From the NCBI GenBank assembly GCA_001839685.1, contig MLAK01001370.1, positions 1 to 64,000 of the forward strand: DNA of 64,000 nt. The letters run 5' to 3'. The notes below the pieces were generated by a model. It made no database searches, had not been told where the DNA came from, and was given only the letters and a program-made list of their open reading frames with translations. Positions 30,134 through 39,389 of this stretch are shown here, piece after piece (positions within the stretch are counted from its first letter, which is position 1; each line of letters starts with the position of its first letter). The DNA comes from Tritrichomonas foetus (lineage: Eukaryota > Parabasalia > Tritrichomonadida > Tritrichomonadidae). Made by a program: the position numbers and the translations under genes.

Positions 30134-33100
30134 TTACAAATTGGCGGCTTTGAATTCCTGGAAAATTGAGTAAGCCTTGGTCTTTGAAACTTCTTCAGCT
30201 TTTGGTGGATGAAGTGTGATTCCAATTCCAATCTGTGGCTTCTTTCCATCCTTTTTAAGTGAACTGAGAATCTCATCAAGTCCAAAGCTGTCTTTGGCTG
30301 CTGTTGCAAGCTGATCAATTTCGTCTTGAGTTGATCCTGCATTGAAGAAATTAGATGACTGAAGAGTCATTGATTTCTTCTTTCCAGATTGACAAGCTGC
30401 ATTAAGTGAAACACCAGAATCAGCAGGAAACATTGGAAGTTTCACTTGTTCTGTTCGAGTCAATCCATCTCCTTCGATATTACTGTCAAAAGCAAACTTA
30501 AATGCTTCTTTACGTGATGAAATTCTAAGTGGATGGGATTTCCGATATTCAGAAAGTGGAACAGGTGGCTCGTCACTCTTTGGTTGACGTGGCTTATCAT
30601 TGTTGGTGATTTGGCCGCCGCCGACACTTGATGAATAAGAAGTATTTCCAATTCCGGTATTTCCTGAACTAAATGAAGAAGTACCTGAAGATTGTGCTGC
30701 AGGGGTTGTTGTTGTTGCTGTGGTTGAAGGATTCTGGTTGAATACGTCGGATGCTTTTTGGTTCTTTGTTTCTTGTTTTTCAAAAACTGGCGGTGGAGAA
30801 GCATTTTCAAAGACTGGTGGAGGTGCAGACATGCTTCCAAAGTCGCTATTTCCAAATATTGAAGCAGCAGAAAAGTTTTCTTCATGATGAGATTGTTGTT
30901 GTTGTGTTGAGAAAGAAGGTTGAATTAAATCAAGAACAGGAGAAGCTTGTGCAGGTGATTGTTGTGATGTTTGTTGTGTAGGTGAAGAAAAGTTAAAACT
31001 AAGAAGGTCATTTCCAGGTGATTGATTTTGCTGCTGTTGTGGTTGTGAAGGAGTTGAAAGAATTAGAGGTGCTTGTTTAGTATCTGCTGTGCGCTTTGCT
31101 CGACGTGGTGGGCGTGAGACATTGCCTCCAAGTGAGAGTCCTTGCTGTGGCTGTCCTAGTGGTGCTGGTGTTGCAGCAGATGGCGGTGGGAAAGAATCAA
31201 AAGCGGGGAATCCTCCAAAATCATTATTTGATCCTACTTGCGGCTTTGGAGCATTATCGAATGCAGGAAATCCACCAAATTCGTTATTATTTTGTGTATC
31301 TGAGGCTTTTGGAGCATTGTCGAATGCAGGAAATCCACCAAAGTCATTTTTCGGCGCTTCGGAAGGCTTTGAAGCATTGTCAAAGGCAGGAAATCCACCA
31401 CCAAAATCATCTTTGGGTGTATCAGCTGTTTTTGGTGCGTTGTCGAATGCAGGGAATCCACCAAAGTCATTTTTAGGTGTTTCATCGTGTTTTGACGTAT
31501 TATCAAATGCAGGAAAACTACTTCCTGAGTTATTTGGTGCATTTCCAAAAGTGGGAAATCCACCAAAATCATCTTTTGGTGCTTCTACAGACTTGGGAGC
31601 ATTATCGTTGGTTGGAAATCCACCAAAATCATTATTTTGTTCAGCTGGATATGCCTTTGGTGCACTATCGAAAGCTGGAAAATCACCAAAAGTATTTGCT
31701 GACTTTGGAGCATTGTCGAAGGCAGGAAATCCACCGAAGTCGGCTGGAGGAGTTGGATCAGCAGATTTTGGAGCGCTATCGAAAGCTGAAAAACCACCAA
31801 AATCATCGTTTGGTTTATTATCAACTTTTGATTGTTCACCAAATGATGGAAATCCGGAACCAAAGTTGTTGTTCTGTTCAGTAGAATTGTTTGTCTGGCT
31901 ATTGAAAGCAGGGAAACCTCCAAAACCATCATTATTTTCGGTTTTTTGTGGTTCAGCAGGCTTTGTTTCATTACCAAAAGCATTCATGTTTTGGAGGTTG
32001 TCAGTGTTTGATGCATTTTGGCTTGGTGAAACATCAAATCCAGTTTGGAATCCACCAAAATCACCCATTGGTGAATCTACGGGTTCCTTTGCTTGCTCAA
32101 ATGCATTGAATCCAATGTTATTACTTTGTTCCTGTTGTGGTGCAACAACAGCAGCAGACCCACCAAATCCAAATCCACTTTCACCTCCAAACTGCTGTTG
32201 ATTCTGCTTTTGTTGTTGTTGTGGTTGTTCACTGAAGCCAAAACCGAAATCTGGTTGTGGTTGTGGTTGATTTGGCTGCTGCTGTGATGCCATATCGAAT
32301 CCAAAGCCAGAATCAGGTGGCGTAGAAGTGTTGTTTTGCTGTTGTTGAGGTTGTGATGTAGTCATGTCAAAACCGAAGCCAGAATCAAGTTGTTGGGAAT
32401 TTTGCTGTTGCGGCTGTTGTGAAGAATCGAAGCCAAATGATTGATCAGAGATTGGCTGTGGTTCTTGTGAGAAATCGGGTGGCTGTGGTGCATCAGTAGT
32501 GTTGAAGGCACTGGCATCAAGTGATGGTGCAGGTGAAACGGCTGGCTCATCATCAAATCTAAACATGTCAAAGCTTCTAAGGCTCTTCTTTGGCTCTGGC
32601 TCAGGTTCAGGTTGAGGAATTGACTGTGGTTGCTGTTGTTGCATCGTTTGGTCAACTGAGAAAGCATTAAAGTCAGCTTGAGGATTTGGTGAAAATCCTG
32701 ACTGTTGTTGTGACTGACCTCCAAATGGATCAAATGGTGCTTCTTGTTGTTGCTGTGGTTGTTGTTGTGAACCTCCGAATGGATCAAAGCCTCCTTGAGG
32801 TGGTTGAAGTTCATTTTGCGAACCTGCTTGAGGAGGAGGAATGTCAAAACCTGCCCTTGGTGATTGTCCAAATGGTGAAAATCCACTATCAAATTGTTGT
32901 TCTGGCTCGTTCTGAACCTTCTTCCTCCGCCTTCTTCGGTGTCCATCACCTTCTTGTGGAGGCTGTTGCTGATTGAAGTCGAATTGCTGCTGTCCAGAGA
33001 ATCCGAAGTCATTTTGCTGCTGATTTGGAGATGGAAATGATGGATCGAATCCTTGGCTTCCTTGCTGCTGTGGTTGCCCACCAAATGGATCAAACGGAGT

Positions 33101-35188
33101 TTCATTTGGCTGTTGCTGTTGTGGTGGTGATGGCAAACTGAATCCTTGCGATCCGGCTTGAGGAGGTTGTTGTGGAAATTGCGGTTGTTGTTGTTGTGAC
33201 TGTCCACCATATGGATCAAATGGTGCATCATTTTGTGGCAGTGACTGATGCTGTGGTGGTGGCAAGTTGAAGCCCTGAGATCCAGTTTGTTGTTGTTGAG
33301 AAGATTGGTCACCAAATGGATCGAATGAAGCACCAGTTTGGTTTTGGGGTTGCATTCCAAACTGGTTGAAACTTTGCTGTTGTTGTTGTTGTTGTTGTTG
33401 TTGTTCAGGCTCATCTTGTACTTTCTTCCTCCTTCTTCTGCGGTGAGTTTCTCCATCCTGTGGAGGTGGAAATCCAAAGTCTTGTTGTTGTTGTTGTTGC
33501 TGTTGTGATGAATTAAATCCAAAATCAAAGTTACCTTGTCCTTTTTGTTGTTGCTGAGGGAAATTAAAATCAGTATTTCCATTTTGGGGCGGCGGCGCCA
33601 AAGAATTTGACTGTTGTGAGGTTGGAGGTGCAAGTGAAGGAGATCCAACGTCAAAGTTGTTGTTTTGCTTTGATGGAAGAGACAAATTCATTCCAACACT
33701 TCCTTGCTGAGGCTGTGAAGAGAAAGAAGCACCAAAGTCGAATTCATTTCCATTATTCTGTGGTGCAGCTGGCTGTCCTTGAGAATTTTGTGGTTGGGCT
33801 GGTTGTGATGGAAAACCAAAATCAAAATCACTTGTAGGCTTCGTTTGTTGTTGTTGTTGTGGCTGTGACTGTTGTGGCTGACTTTGGAACCCAAAATCAA
33901 AGTCGTTTTGTTGAGGCTGCTGCTGGGCTGGTTGTGACTGTACTGGCGCTGGTGATGATGCTGGGGCGCCAAAACCAAAGTCGAAGTTTGCTTGCTGGTT
34001 GTTTGGTTGTGGAGGAATTGAATTGTCTGGTTGCTGTGTTGAAGGATTTGAATTGAATCCAAAATCGCCTGGCGTTTGTTGCACTTGAGCAGGTTTTTGT
34101 TGTGCAGGTGCATTAAAGCCAAAATCGAAATTACTTGATTGTGGTTGTTGCTGTTGTTGAGGGGTTTGTGAAGTAGGAGTTGAAGGGGCACCAAAACCAA
34201 AGTCAAAATTATTGTTTGGCTGCTTCTGTGGTTGGCTTTGATTTGAATTGATTGGGGATGGGCCATTGAACCCGAAATCAAAATTATTATTTTGTTGCTG
34301 AGGTTGAGTTTGCTGTTGTGGCTGTTGTTGTTGTGGGGAGCCCAGTCCAAAATCAAAGTTATTATTCTGTTGTTGTTGCATTTGCTGAGTTTGCTGTTGT
34401 TGTGGTTGTGGCGATGAAGTGCCAAATCCAAAATCAAGGTTATTTGCTTGGGGCTGCGGCTTTTGGGGTTGGGGTGGCTGGGAAGGACCTCCGAATCCAA
34501 AATCAAATGTTGCTGGTGGCTGTGACTGAGGAGGAGGAGGCTGTTGAGGCTGGACAGGTTTTGGACTCAAATCTAAACCAAAATCGAAGTTTCCTTGTGA
34601 CTTCGGAGCATTTTGTGGTGCTTGATTTTGTGCTGGAGCTCCAGCTGATCCAAAACCAAAACTAGCATCCATCATATTATTTGGTTGCTGCTGCTGATTA
34701 TTTTGACTGAACGAATTATATCCTCCTAATTGTCCATATTGCATCTGTTGATTGTTCTGCTGTTGTCCATATTGCTGAGAGTTCATCTGTGCCATATTTT
34801 GGAAATTATTATTCTGGATATTATTTTGGAAATTATTTGGTTGTGGCTGTGAAAGATCTGGTTGATTTGAAGTTGGAGGACCAGTCATGTATTTGGCAAG
34901 TCTGTCTTCGTCTGTTTCTAATTCGGCTCGAAGCGATCTTAAATTCATTGTTTGAGCAGCCTTTTGCTGAGCTTGCATTTGCTGTGCTTGGTTCGACTGT
35001 TGAGCTGATGAAGTAGATAAATCAAGAAAATCCATCATTGGTGCAGGCTGAGAGCGATTCGTTTGAAAATTACTATTGGCCTGCGGTGGAGCTTGATTTT
35101 GATACCATTGCTGCTGATTCGGAAATCCTTGCTGATTACCGTACATATTTTGGTTATATTGGTAAGCAGGATTATTTCCAAAATTCAT
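30134..35188 (-). CDS. Large Gln/Asn-rich repeat protein with FDFGF, DPFGG and DFGGFPAFDNAPK-like motifs
   Basis: This 1,684-residue protein is mostly disordered. Residues 1-170 are Gln/Asn-rich. About 170-600 carry repeated N-F-D-F-G-F units separated by polyglutamine. About 600-1000 carry several D-P-F-G-G or D-P-Y-G-G motifs and two H-R-R-R-R-R-K-K-V-Q basic patches. About 1035-1330 is a tandem array of D-F-G-G-F-P-A-F-D-N-A-P-K units. The C-terminal 160 residues are less repetitive and may fold. DPF-type motifs bind adaptor appendages in endocytosis and FG-type motifs occur in nucleoporins, but neither role is shown here. Inference: a scaffold that phase-separates or binds adaptors. The ATG at 35186-35188 begins the frame. 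Confidence 0.8.
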   Translation of the reverse strand: MNFGNNPAYQYNQNMYGNQQGFPNQQQWYQNQAPPQANSNFQTNRSQPAPMMDFLDLSTSSAQQSNQAQQMQAQQKAAQTMNLRSLRAELETDEDRLAKYMTGPPTSNQPDLSQPQPNNFQNNIQNNNFQNMAQMNSQQYGQQQNNQQMQYGQLGGYNSFSQNNQQQQPNNMMDASFGFGSAGAPAQNQAPQNAPKSQGNFDFGLDLSPKPVQPQQPPPPQSQPPATFDFGFGGPSQPPQPQKPQPQANNLDFGFGTSSPQPQQQQTQQMQQQQNNNFDFGLGSPQQQQPQQQTQPQQQNNNFDFGFNGPSPINSNQSQPQKQPNNNFDFGFGAPSTPTSQTPQQQQQPQSSNFDFGFNAPAQQKPAQVQQTPGDFGFNSNPSTQQPDNSIPPQPNNQQANFDFGFGAPASSPAPVQSQPAQQQPQQNDFDFGFQSQPQQSQPQQQQQTKPTSDFDFGFPSQPAQPQNSQGQPAAPQNNGNEFDFGASFSSQPQQGSVGMNLSLPSKQNNNFDVGSPSLAPPTSQQSNSLAPPPQNGNTDFNFPQQQQKGQGNFDFGFNSSQQQQQQQQDFGFPPPQDGETHRRRRRKKVQDEPEQQQQQQQQQQSFNQFGMQPQNQTGASFDPFGDQSSQQQQTGSQGFNLPPPQHQSLPQNDAPFDPYGGQSQQQQPQFPQQPPQAGSQGFSLPSPPQQQQPNETPFDPFGGQPQQQGSQGFDPSFPSPNQQQNDFGFSGQQQFDFNQQQPPQEGDGHRRRRRKKVQNEPEQQFDSGFSPFGQSPRAGFDIPPPQAGSQNELQPPQGGFDPFGGSQQQPQQQQEAPFDPFGGQSQQQSGFSPNPQADFNAFSVDQTMQQQQPQSIPQPEPEPEPKKSLRSFDMFRFDDEPAVSPAPSLDASAFNTTDAPQPPDFSQEPQPISDQSFGFDSSQQPQQQNSQQLDSGFGFDMTTSQPQQQQNNTSTPPDSGFGFDMASQQQPNQPQPQPDFGFGFSEQPQQQQKQNQQQFGGESGFGFGGSAAVVAPQQEQSNNIGFNAFEQAKEPVDSPMGDFGGFQTGFDVSPSQNASNTDNLQNMNAFGNETKPAEPQKTENNDGFGGFPAFNSQTNNSTEQNNNFGSGFPSFGEQSKVDNKPNDDFGGFSAFDSAPKSADPTPPADFGGFPAFDNAPKSANTFGDFPAFDSAPKAYPAEQNNDFGGFPTNDNAPKSVEAPKDDFGGFPTFGNAPNNSGSSFPAFDNTSKHDETPKNDFGGFPAFDNAPKTADTPKDDFGGGFPAFDNASKPSEAPKNDFGGFPAFDNAPKASDTQNNNEFGGFPAFDNAPKPQVGSNNDFGGFPAFDSFPPPSAATPAPLGQPQQGLSLGGNVSRPPRRAKRTADTKQAPLILSTPSQPQQQQNQSPGNDLLSFNFSSPTQQTSQQSPAQASPVLDLIQPSFSTQQQQSHHEENFSAASIFGNSDFGSMSAPPPVFENASPPPVFEKQETKNQKASDVFNQNPSTTATTTTPAAQSSGTSSFSSGNTGIGNTSYSSSVGGGQITNNDKPRQPKSDEPPVPLSEYRKSHPLRISSRKEAFKFAFDSNIEGDGLTRTEQVKLPMFPADSGVSLNAACQSGKKKSMTLQSSNFFNAGSTQDEIDQLATAAKDSFGLDEILSSLKKDGKKPQIGIGITLHPPKAEEVSKTKAYSIFQEFKAANL
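31200..32080 (-). repeat. Tandem array coding for DFGGFPAFDNAPK-type units
   Basis: About 40-base units repeat through this part of the Gln-rich gene. They encode a core G-G-F-P-A-F-D with a variable linker of K, S, D, A and P. At least fourteen units can be seen. The opposite strand is open over long stretches because of the repeat; those frames are shadows. Confidence 0.85.
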
Positions 35189-35358
35189 TATTGATGATTT
35201 TCAATTTCTGGTATTTTTTCAATGGATGATGTTTTTCGACCAGATAAAAAGCGGTTTGATCTCTTTTTCAAATTTCTAACTTGGTATTTTTGTCTATTTG
35301 GTTCAAACGGCAAAGGTGAATTCAAGGTAAAATCTTTCAATAGCAAAATCCCAAATTC

Positions 35359-36417
35359 ATGAAACGAACAAGAACAAAAGAATATGTTTACACTCCAGAG
35401 TACAATAAAGTAACTAAAAGTGCAACGTTTTCTTCTGACCCATTTTTTAAAGAAAATGCAGATTCATTATTTTTTCATGAATTTCGACGAATAAAAAAAT
35501 CCAATCGACCAATCAATATATTATCAGTAATTCTATCACAGATTTCGAAACCTATATCTCACTTTTCGCCTCCAACAGAGGAAATCAAGAATTCAATTTT
35601 ACATCGATCAATATGCCTTTTAATTTCAATCCTACAGCCAAGAATCTTTCGCGAAGTGATTAATTACATAGAATTCCTCGACTTTCAATTGTCAATTGGA
35701 CTCAAATTGAAATACTCAGATTATTTAATTTTATATTATATCTTTACCGTTCATAGATATATAGTCCCTAATACCATTCCGGTTATTATCGCTTCAAATC
35801 ATCCAGCAGAGTTATTATCAGCTCTTTTAACCCATGTCGATCCAAATATATTTGCCCAGCCACTTCGGTTAACATTTCATGAAGATAAAGAAACTCTTCA
35901 GTGTATTCTTGACTTTGTTGTTCAACAGAAGTGCTCGATCAATCGAATTCTTTTCGACAACTTTTCCAGACTCTTTCCGGTCGAATTTTTAGAGAAAGCT
36001 TTAAAAAACAATGATATAATTGAGTTAGAAGAACCGATTATGATGACTCAGAATGACGTAAAAGATAGCGACCTTCTTAAAATATCGCAGCCAATCGCTA
36101 TTGATTACGAAAAAGAATACAAAGAAGAATGCAGGAAATGTCTAAGTGATGTGACCCAGCTTTATTATACAAATGACATACAGACAAGCCGCTTTAGAAA
36201 GACTCGGCCTCAAGGAAACAACTTTTTCGTTGATTTAAAAATGTCACAAGCCTGCAGCATCAGTTTGACAGATAGATGCTCAATTCAACAAAACAATATA
36301 GCATCAGTTTCACCTACAAAGCATATTAATACTGATTTGATAGTTTTTTCTGTTGTTTGTTTAATACTAGGTCTTCTTGTATGCGTATTCTGGTATCATA
36401 CATCATTTGTTTTGTAA
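35359..36417 (+). CDS. Hypothetical C-terminally membrane-anchored protein
   Basis: I do not recognise this 352-residue protein. The first 60 residues are basic and polar. The centre (about 60-240) is helical with many L, I and F and resembles an armadillo or profilin-free helical bundle without clear repeats. About 240-325 are acidic then Cys-containing. A single hydrophobic segment, roughly residues 325-347 (L-I-V-F-S-V-V-C-L-I-L-G-L-L), lies at the extreme C-terminus, so it is a tail-anchored protein facing the cytosol. It is divergent from the Gln-rich gene across a 170-base shared upstream region. The host membrane is unknown. Confidence 0.65.
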   Translation: MKRTRTKEYVYTPEYNKVTKSATFSSDPFFKENADSLFFHEFRRIKKSNRPINILSVILSQISKPISHFSPPTEEIKNSILHRSICLLISILQPRIFREVINYIEFLDFQLSIGLKLKYSDYLILYYIFTVHRYIVPNTIPVIIASNHPAELLSALLTHVDPNIFAQPLRLTFHEDKETLQCILDFVVQQKCSINRILFDNFSRLFPVEFLEKALKNNDIIELEEPIMMTQNDVKDSDLLKISQPIAIDYEKEYKEECRKCLSDVTQLYYTNDIQTSRFRKTRPQGNNFFVDLKMSQACSISLTDRCSIQQNNIASVSPTKHINTDLIVFSVVCLILGLLVCVFWYHTSFVL

Positions 36418-36742
36418 ATTTTCTTTATACGTGCTTTATATTATTTTTTTTTCTTAGTTTTACACTTTTAAACAAGGAAAAACACTATTTTGGAAACCAT
36501 TATGCCTAATGAGCTCATGAAAAGATCAAATGCAACATCCTTTTTATACAAAATGCCAGCTCTTTACATCATGACGTAGAATTATCTTTGAGATTATATC
36601 TGCGATTTTCAAGATTATTCATAAAAATAAATAAATAAATAAAGAATTGAACCGATGATAATTATTTAAACACTTATAAGTCATATAAAACCTAGAAAAC
36701 AATAAATTTAAAAAAACTCCTCAATTGAAGATGTTTCTTTGC
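36418..36742. other. Convergent intergenic region with ATAA repeats
   Basis: About 325 bases lie between two convergent genes. A short (AATA)n run is near 36620-36640. Probably 3' ends. No gene is seen. Confidence 0.45.
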
Positions 36743-38071
36743 CTAAACCAGTGAAGGGAGCTCTCGCTGGGAGTACACCTGTCCAGGTCTCCTTGAAAGG
36801 GGGAGCAGCAGTGACTTGAGTGAATAATCACACGCGGTTGGCTGGCTTGATGCTTTTAGAGGTTTTTGACACCTTTTTGTCAATTCTGTTGCATTCAGCG
36901 AAATAACAGGTGACAGAATTGGTGGCGCTTCAAGTCTTTCAGTAGAATCAAGCTTCAAAATGGAATAAAGTAGAGTTCCCCAATTAGGAGCAGACATTAT
37001 TTGATTTTCAAAGCAAACGGAAAATTTTTCATCAGCATCCAGAGGATTAAATATAATTTCTGTCACCGAAATCTCATTCTGACATTTATAAAACAAATCA
37101 AATTTTAGCGGCTTTTCAGAAGGTGAAACAAACCAACAATCTCGATCTTCTATTCCTGAGAGAATTCTCATAGATGAATCTCGATTAAAATAGGGCTGGA
37201 ACCATTCATGAAAATGTGGAACATTTGTAGTAGTGATAGATTTTGCTGAAAGCTGAATTATCATGTCAATACAGTTTTCTAGAAAGCCATAATGGAGAAT
37301 AAAATTCAAATATTCATGAAAAGATATTTTCATATCATAATCTTGATTTTTTCTCATTAAAAATAGAGCATTGGTTGTTAGTTGTGGAATGTCATTTTGA
37401 TCACCTATTTTTGATGCAACTTGAGTAATAAATGATTGTTTCAAAATGAAGGGCTGTAAACCGAAAATAGTGGACCATTCTTGTGTAGCTGCCTCCATGA
37501 GCAAGGACCGATTTTGGCTGATCTCTCTGTAAATTAAAGAAGTATGCATGTAAGAAATCGCATCAGCCTGGATAATCATTAATACTGACGGAGGCAAATC
37601 GCTGACGTTATTCTGTTGTTTTGGTGTCTCCTGACTTGACGATGTAGATTTGTCAACTTCAGCAGAAGGTCGGGCAGAATTGCATGGAATTTTTTCTATA
37701 TCTTGGACTGTTAAGCGAGAAGTGAATGGGAAGGAAGTATTGGATCTCTTCTTCCAATTCCTGACCATATGAAGGAATGGAAACTCGTGAGAAATTTGAG
37801 AAACGTTCGTATGATCAATTTTGAAGCCGTGATCACGAAAATTCGTATTAATTGAGTTCGATCGAAGTTCAAGAAAAGCAGCAATAATTGTGGCGTTACA
37901 AATGAAATGGTACTCGTCGGCACACCAGGCAGCGCCACAGATATTAATAGCTTCGGGATGTTTTTTGGTGAAATTTAAGACATGAAACACCTTTGTGGCG
38001 AACTTTACACGTGATCCTTGGTGCTCTTTGTTTAAATATGCTCTTAATTCTTGAACTGATTTAAATTCCAT
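36743..38071 (-). CDS. Initiator-binding-domain (IBD)-like protein with possible SH2-like C-terminal domain
   Basis: This protein (442 residues from the ATG at 38069-38071; the longer frame starts at a GTG) resembles the trichomonad initiator-binding domain, the winged-helix DNA-binding head of IBP39 that recognises the Inr. The N-terminal 110 residues have W-C-A-D-E-Y-H-F, N-S-I-N-T-N-F-R-D-H-G-F and a later basic W-K-K-R, which fit the winged-helix recognition region. A Ser/Gln-rich linker is at about 130-165. The C-terminal 120 residues include C-W-F-V-S-P-S-E-K-P then F-D-L-F-Y-K-C, a spacing like an SH2 domain ('FLVRPS...LS') without the arginine. Paralogue function is unknown. Confidence 0.6.
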   Translation of the reverse strand: MEFKSVQELRAYLNKEHQGSRVKFATKVFHVLNFTKKHPEAINICGAAWCADEYHFICNATIIAAFLELRSNSINTNFRDHGFKIDHTNVSQISHEFPFLHMVRNWKKRSNTSFPFTSRLTVQDIEKIPCNSARPSAEVDKSTSSSQETPKQQNNVSDLPPSVLMIIQADAISYMHTSLIYREISQNRSLLMEAATQEWSTIFGLQPFILKQSFITQVASKIGDQNDIPQLTTNALFLMRKNQDYDMKISFHEYLNFILHYGFLENCIDMIIQLSAKSITTTNVPHFHEWFQPYFNRDSSMRILSGIEDRDCWFVSPSEKPLKFDLFYKCQNEISVTEIIFNPLDADEKFSVCFENQIMSAPNWGTLLYSILKLDSTERLEAPPILSPVISLNATELTKRCQKPLKASSQPTACDYSLKSLLLPLSRRPGQVYSQRELPSLV

Positions 38072-38107
38072 TTTTTTGCTTTTCCAATGTTTTAACGGTT
38101 GACACAC

Positions 38108-38522
38108 TCAAAAATTGAGTTCGAGGAAGTAGTTTTTAATTCAAATTTTCATAATAGACTTCACTAGTGAACGCCTAAAAAAAGTTCAGAAGAACGATGG
38201 AATTCGTAAACTATTCAATTCTGAGTGATTTTGACTGATGGAGAAAAAACCGTAGGGAGATTAAATAAATCTTTAGATTTGATATTCATTTTCGACTAAA
38301 TATCAAATACAGCTGTTAGTTTGAAGATATAAATGCAAAACAAATAAATTCACGAAAATGATGAATATCAAATCGAATCATATATCTTAGAATGAACTTA
38401 AAAATAGTGCCATCATATTATTGAAAGAAAGTTAATAATATTGAATGATTGATGTAAATGAAAAAAATGATAAAGTGAGAAAAGAGTCAAAGAGAAAGAG
38501 AATTCTTTAAAAAAGATATAAA
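38108..38522. other. Intergenic, nothing recognised
   Basis: About 410 bases of AT-rich sequence lie between the IBD-like gene's 5' end and the ORMDL gene's 3' end. No open frame with coding character and no repeat was noticed. Confidence 0.45.
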
Positions 38523-38981
38523 TTAAGAGTTAATTCCGAAAATTCTTACTCTGTGCATGAATGGAAGCTTAGAAATGGTCAAAATAACACACACTGTAAA
38601 GTTGATCCAAAAATATGCTAAATCCCATCCTGATGAATCTGTTGCCGCTAAGAAAAGAGCAATTGGGAATAACAGTAAAAATTTCCTTGCGCCTGTGTAT
38701 TGCATTTGGTCATCGATCTGTTCCCAAAATGTAAGCGATGACGAATCTCTTTCGTGGTCTTCAGCGAATGGCGTTCCTTTCACCCAGTGGAAGAGGAAAA
38801 ATGAAATAATGCCGTGAATCCAATTTACGAGTGTCCACGAGACTGCTGCTGATAATTGGAATCCTGCTAAAACGATTCTTAAGACGCACCATAAAATGCA
38901 GTAAAACACCCAGCAGACAGGTTGATCAATGAATGATACGTTTTTATTGAGGATAGTTGGAACCGATGGGCTTTTTCGCAT
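38523..38981 (-). CDS. ORMDL-family sphingolipid regulator
   Basis: The 152-residue protein is an ORM/ORMDL homologue. ORMDL proteins sit in the endoplasmic reticulum membrane and inhibit serine palmitoyltransferase, the first step of sphingolipid synthesis, when sphingolipids are abundant. The start at 38979-38981 is chosen because the longer frame starts at a GTG; it gives the usual family length (human about 153). Visible hallmarks include W-T-L-V-N-W-I-H, the H-W-V-K-G-T-P-F loop, W-E-Q-I-D, F-T/A-R-K-F-L near residue 95 and P-F-M-H-R-V-R-I-F-G-I-N at the end. Four hydrophobic segments can be counted. Good match. Confidence 0.93.
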   Translation of the reverse strand: MRKSPSVPTILNKNVSFIDQPVCWVFYCILWCVLRIVLAGFQLSAAVSWTLVNWIHGIISFFLFHWVKGTPFAEDHERDSSSLTFWEQIDDQMQYTGARKFLLLFPIALFLAATDSSGWDLAYFWINFTVCVILTISKLPFMHRVRIFGINS

Positions 38982-39389
38982 TTCTTTTGAATCAACTTTG
39001 AATAAAAATCTACTCACAAATCTGATAAAACGATGAAATAACTATCAAAATTTGACTAATAATTTTTACGATCATTTTTTCCTTTAACTATAAATATCTA
39101 ACTATTATATCAATATATATCTTTTGTTTAAAGATTTTATATTGATTTATATGATTTCAATTTTCTACTATGATTTAAACCTATACAATGGCAAAATTAT
39201 TTTGATTTGATAATTATAATTAAAAAAAAAATCACTAGAAATAGTTGGTTAACTGATTAAAATGTACTATTAATATCGTGAACAATGCTTTCATTCATTG
39301 TAACTAATTGGAAAATCTTTAAAGATTTCATTAATGAATGAATTGGAGAAAGGTCAAAAAATCACCTGTAAAATGCCAAATTTTATTAG
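38982..39389. other. Divergent intergenic region, promoters of ORMDL and VPS33
   Basis: About 400 bases separate the divergent ORMDL and VPS33 genes. It is very AT-rich. Short TTCAAA-type motifs lie within 30 bases of the ORMDL start, but no strong Inr match was found. No gene is seen. Confidence 0.4.
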
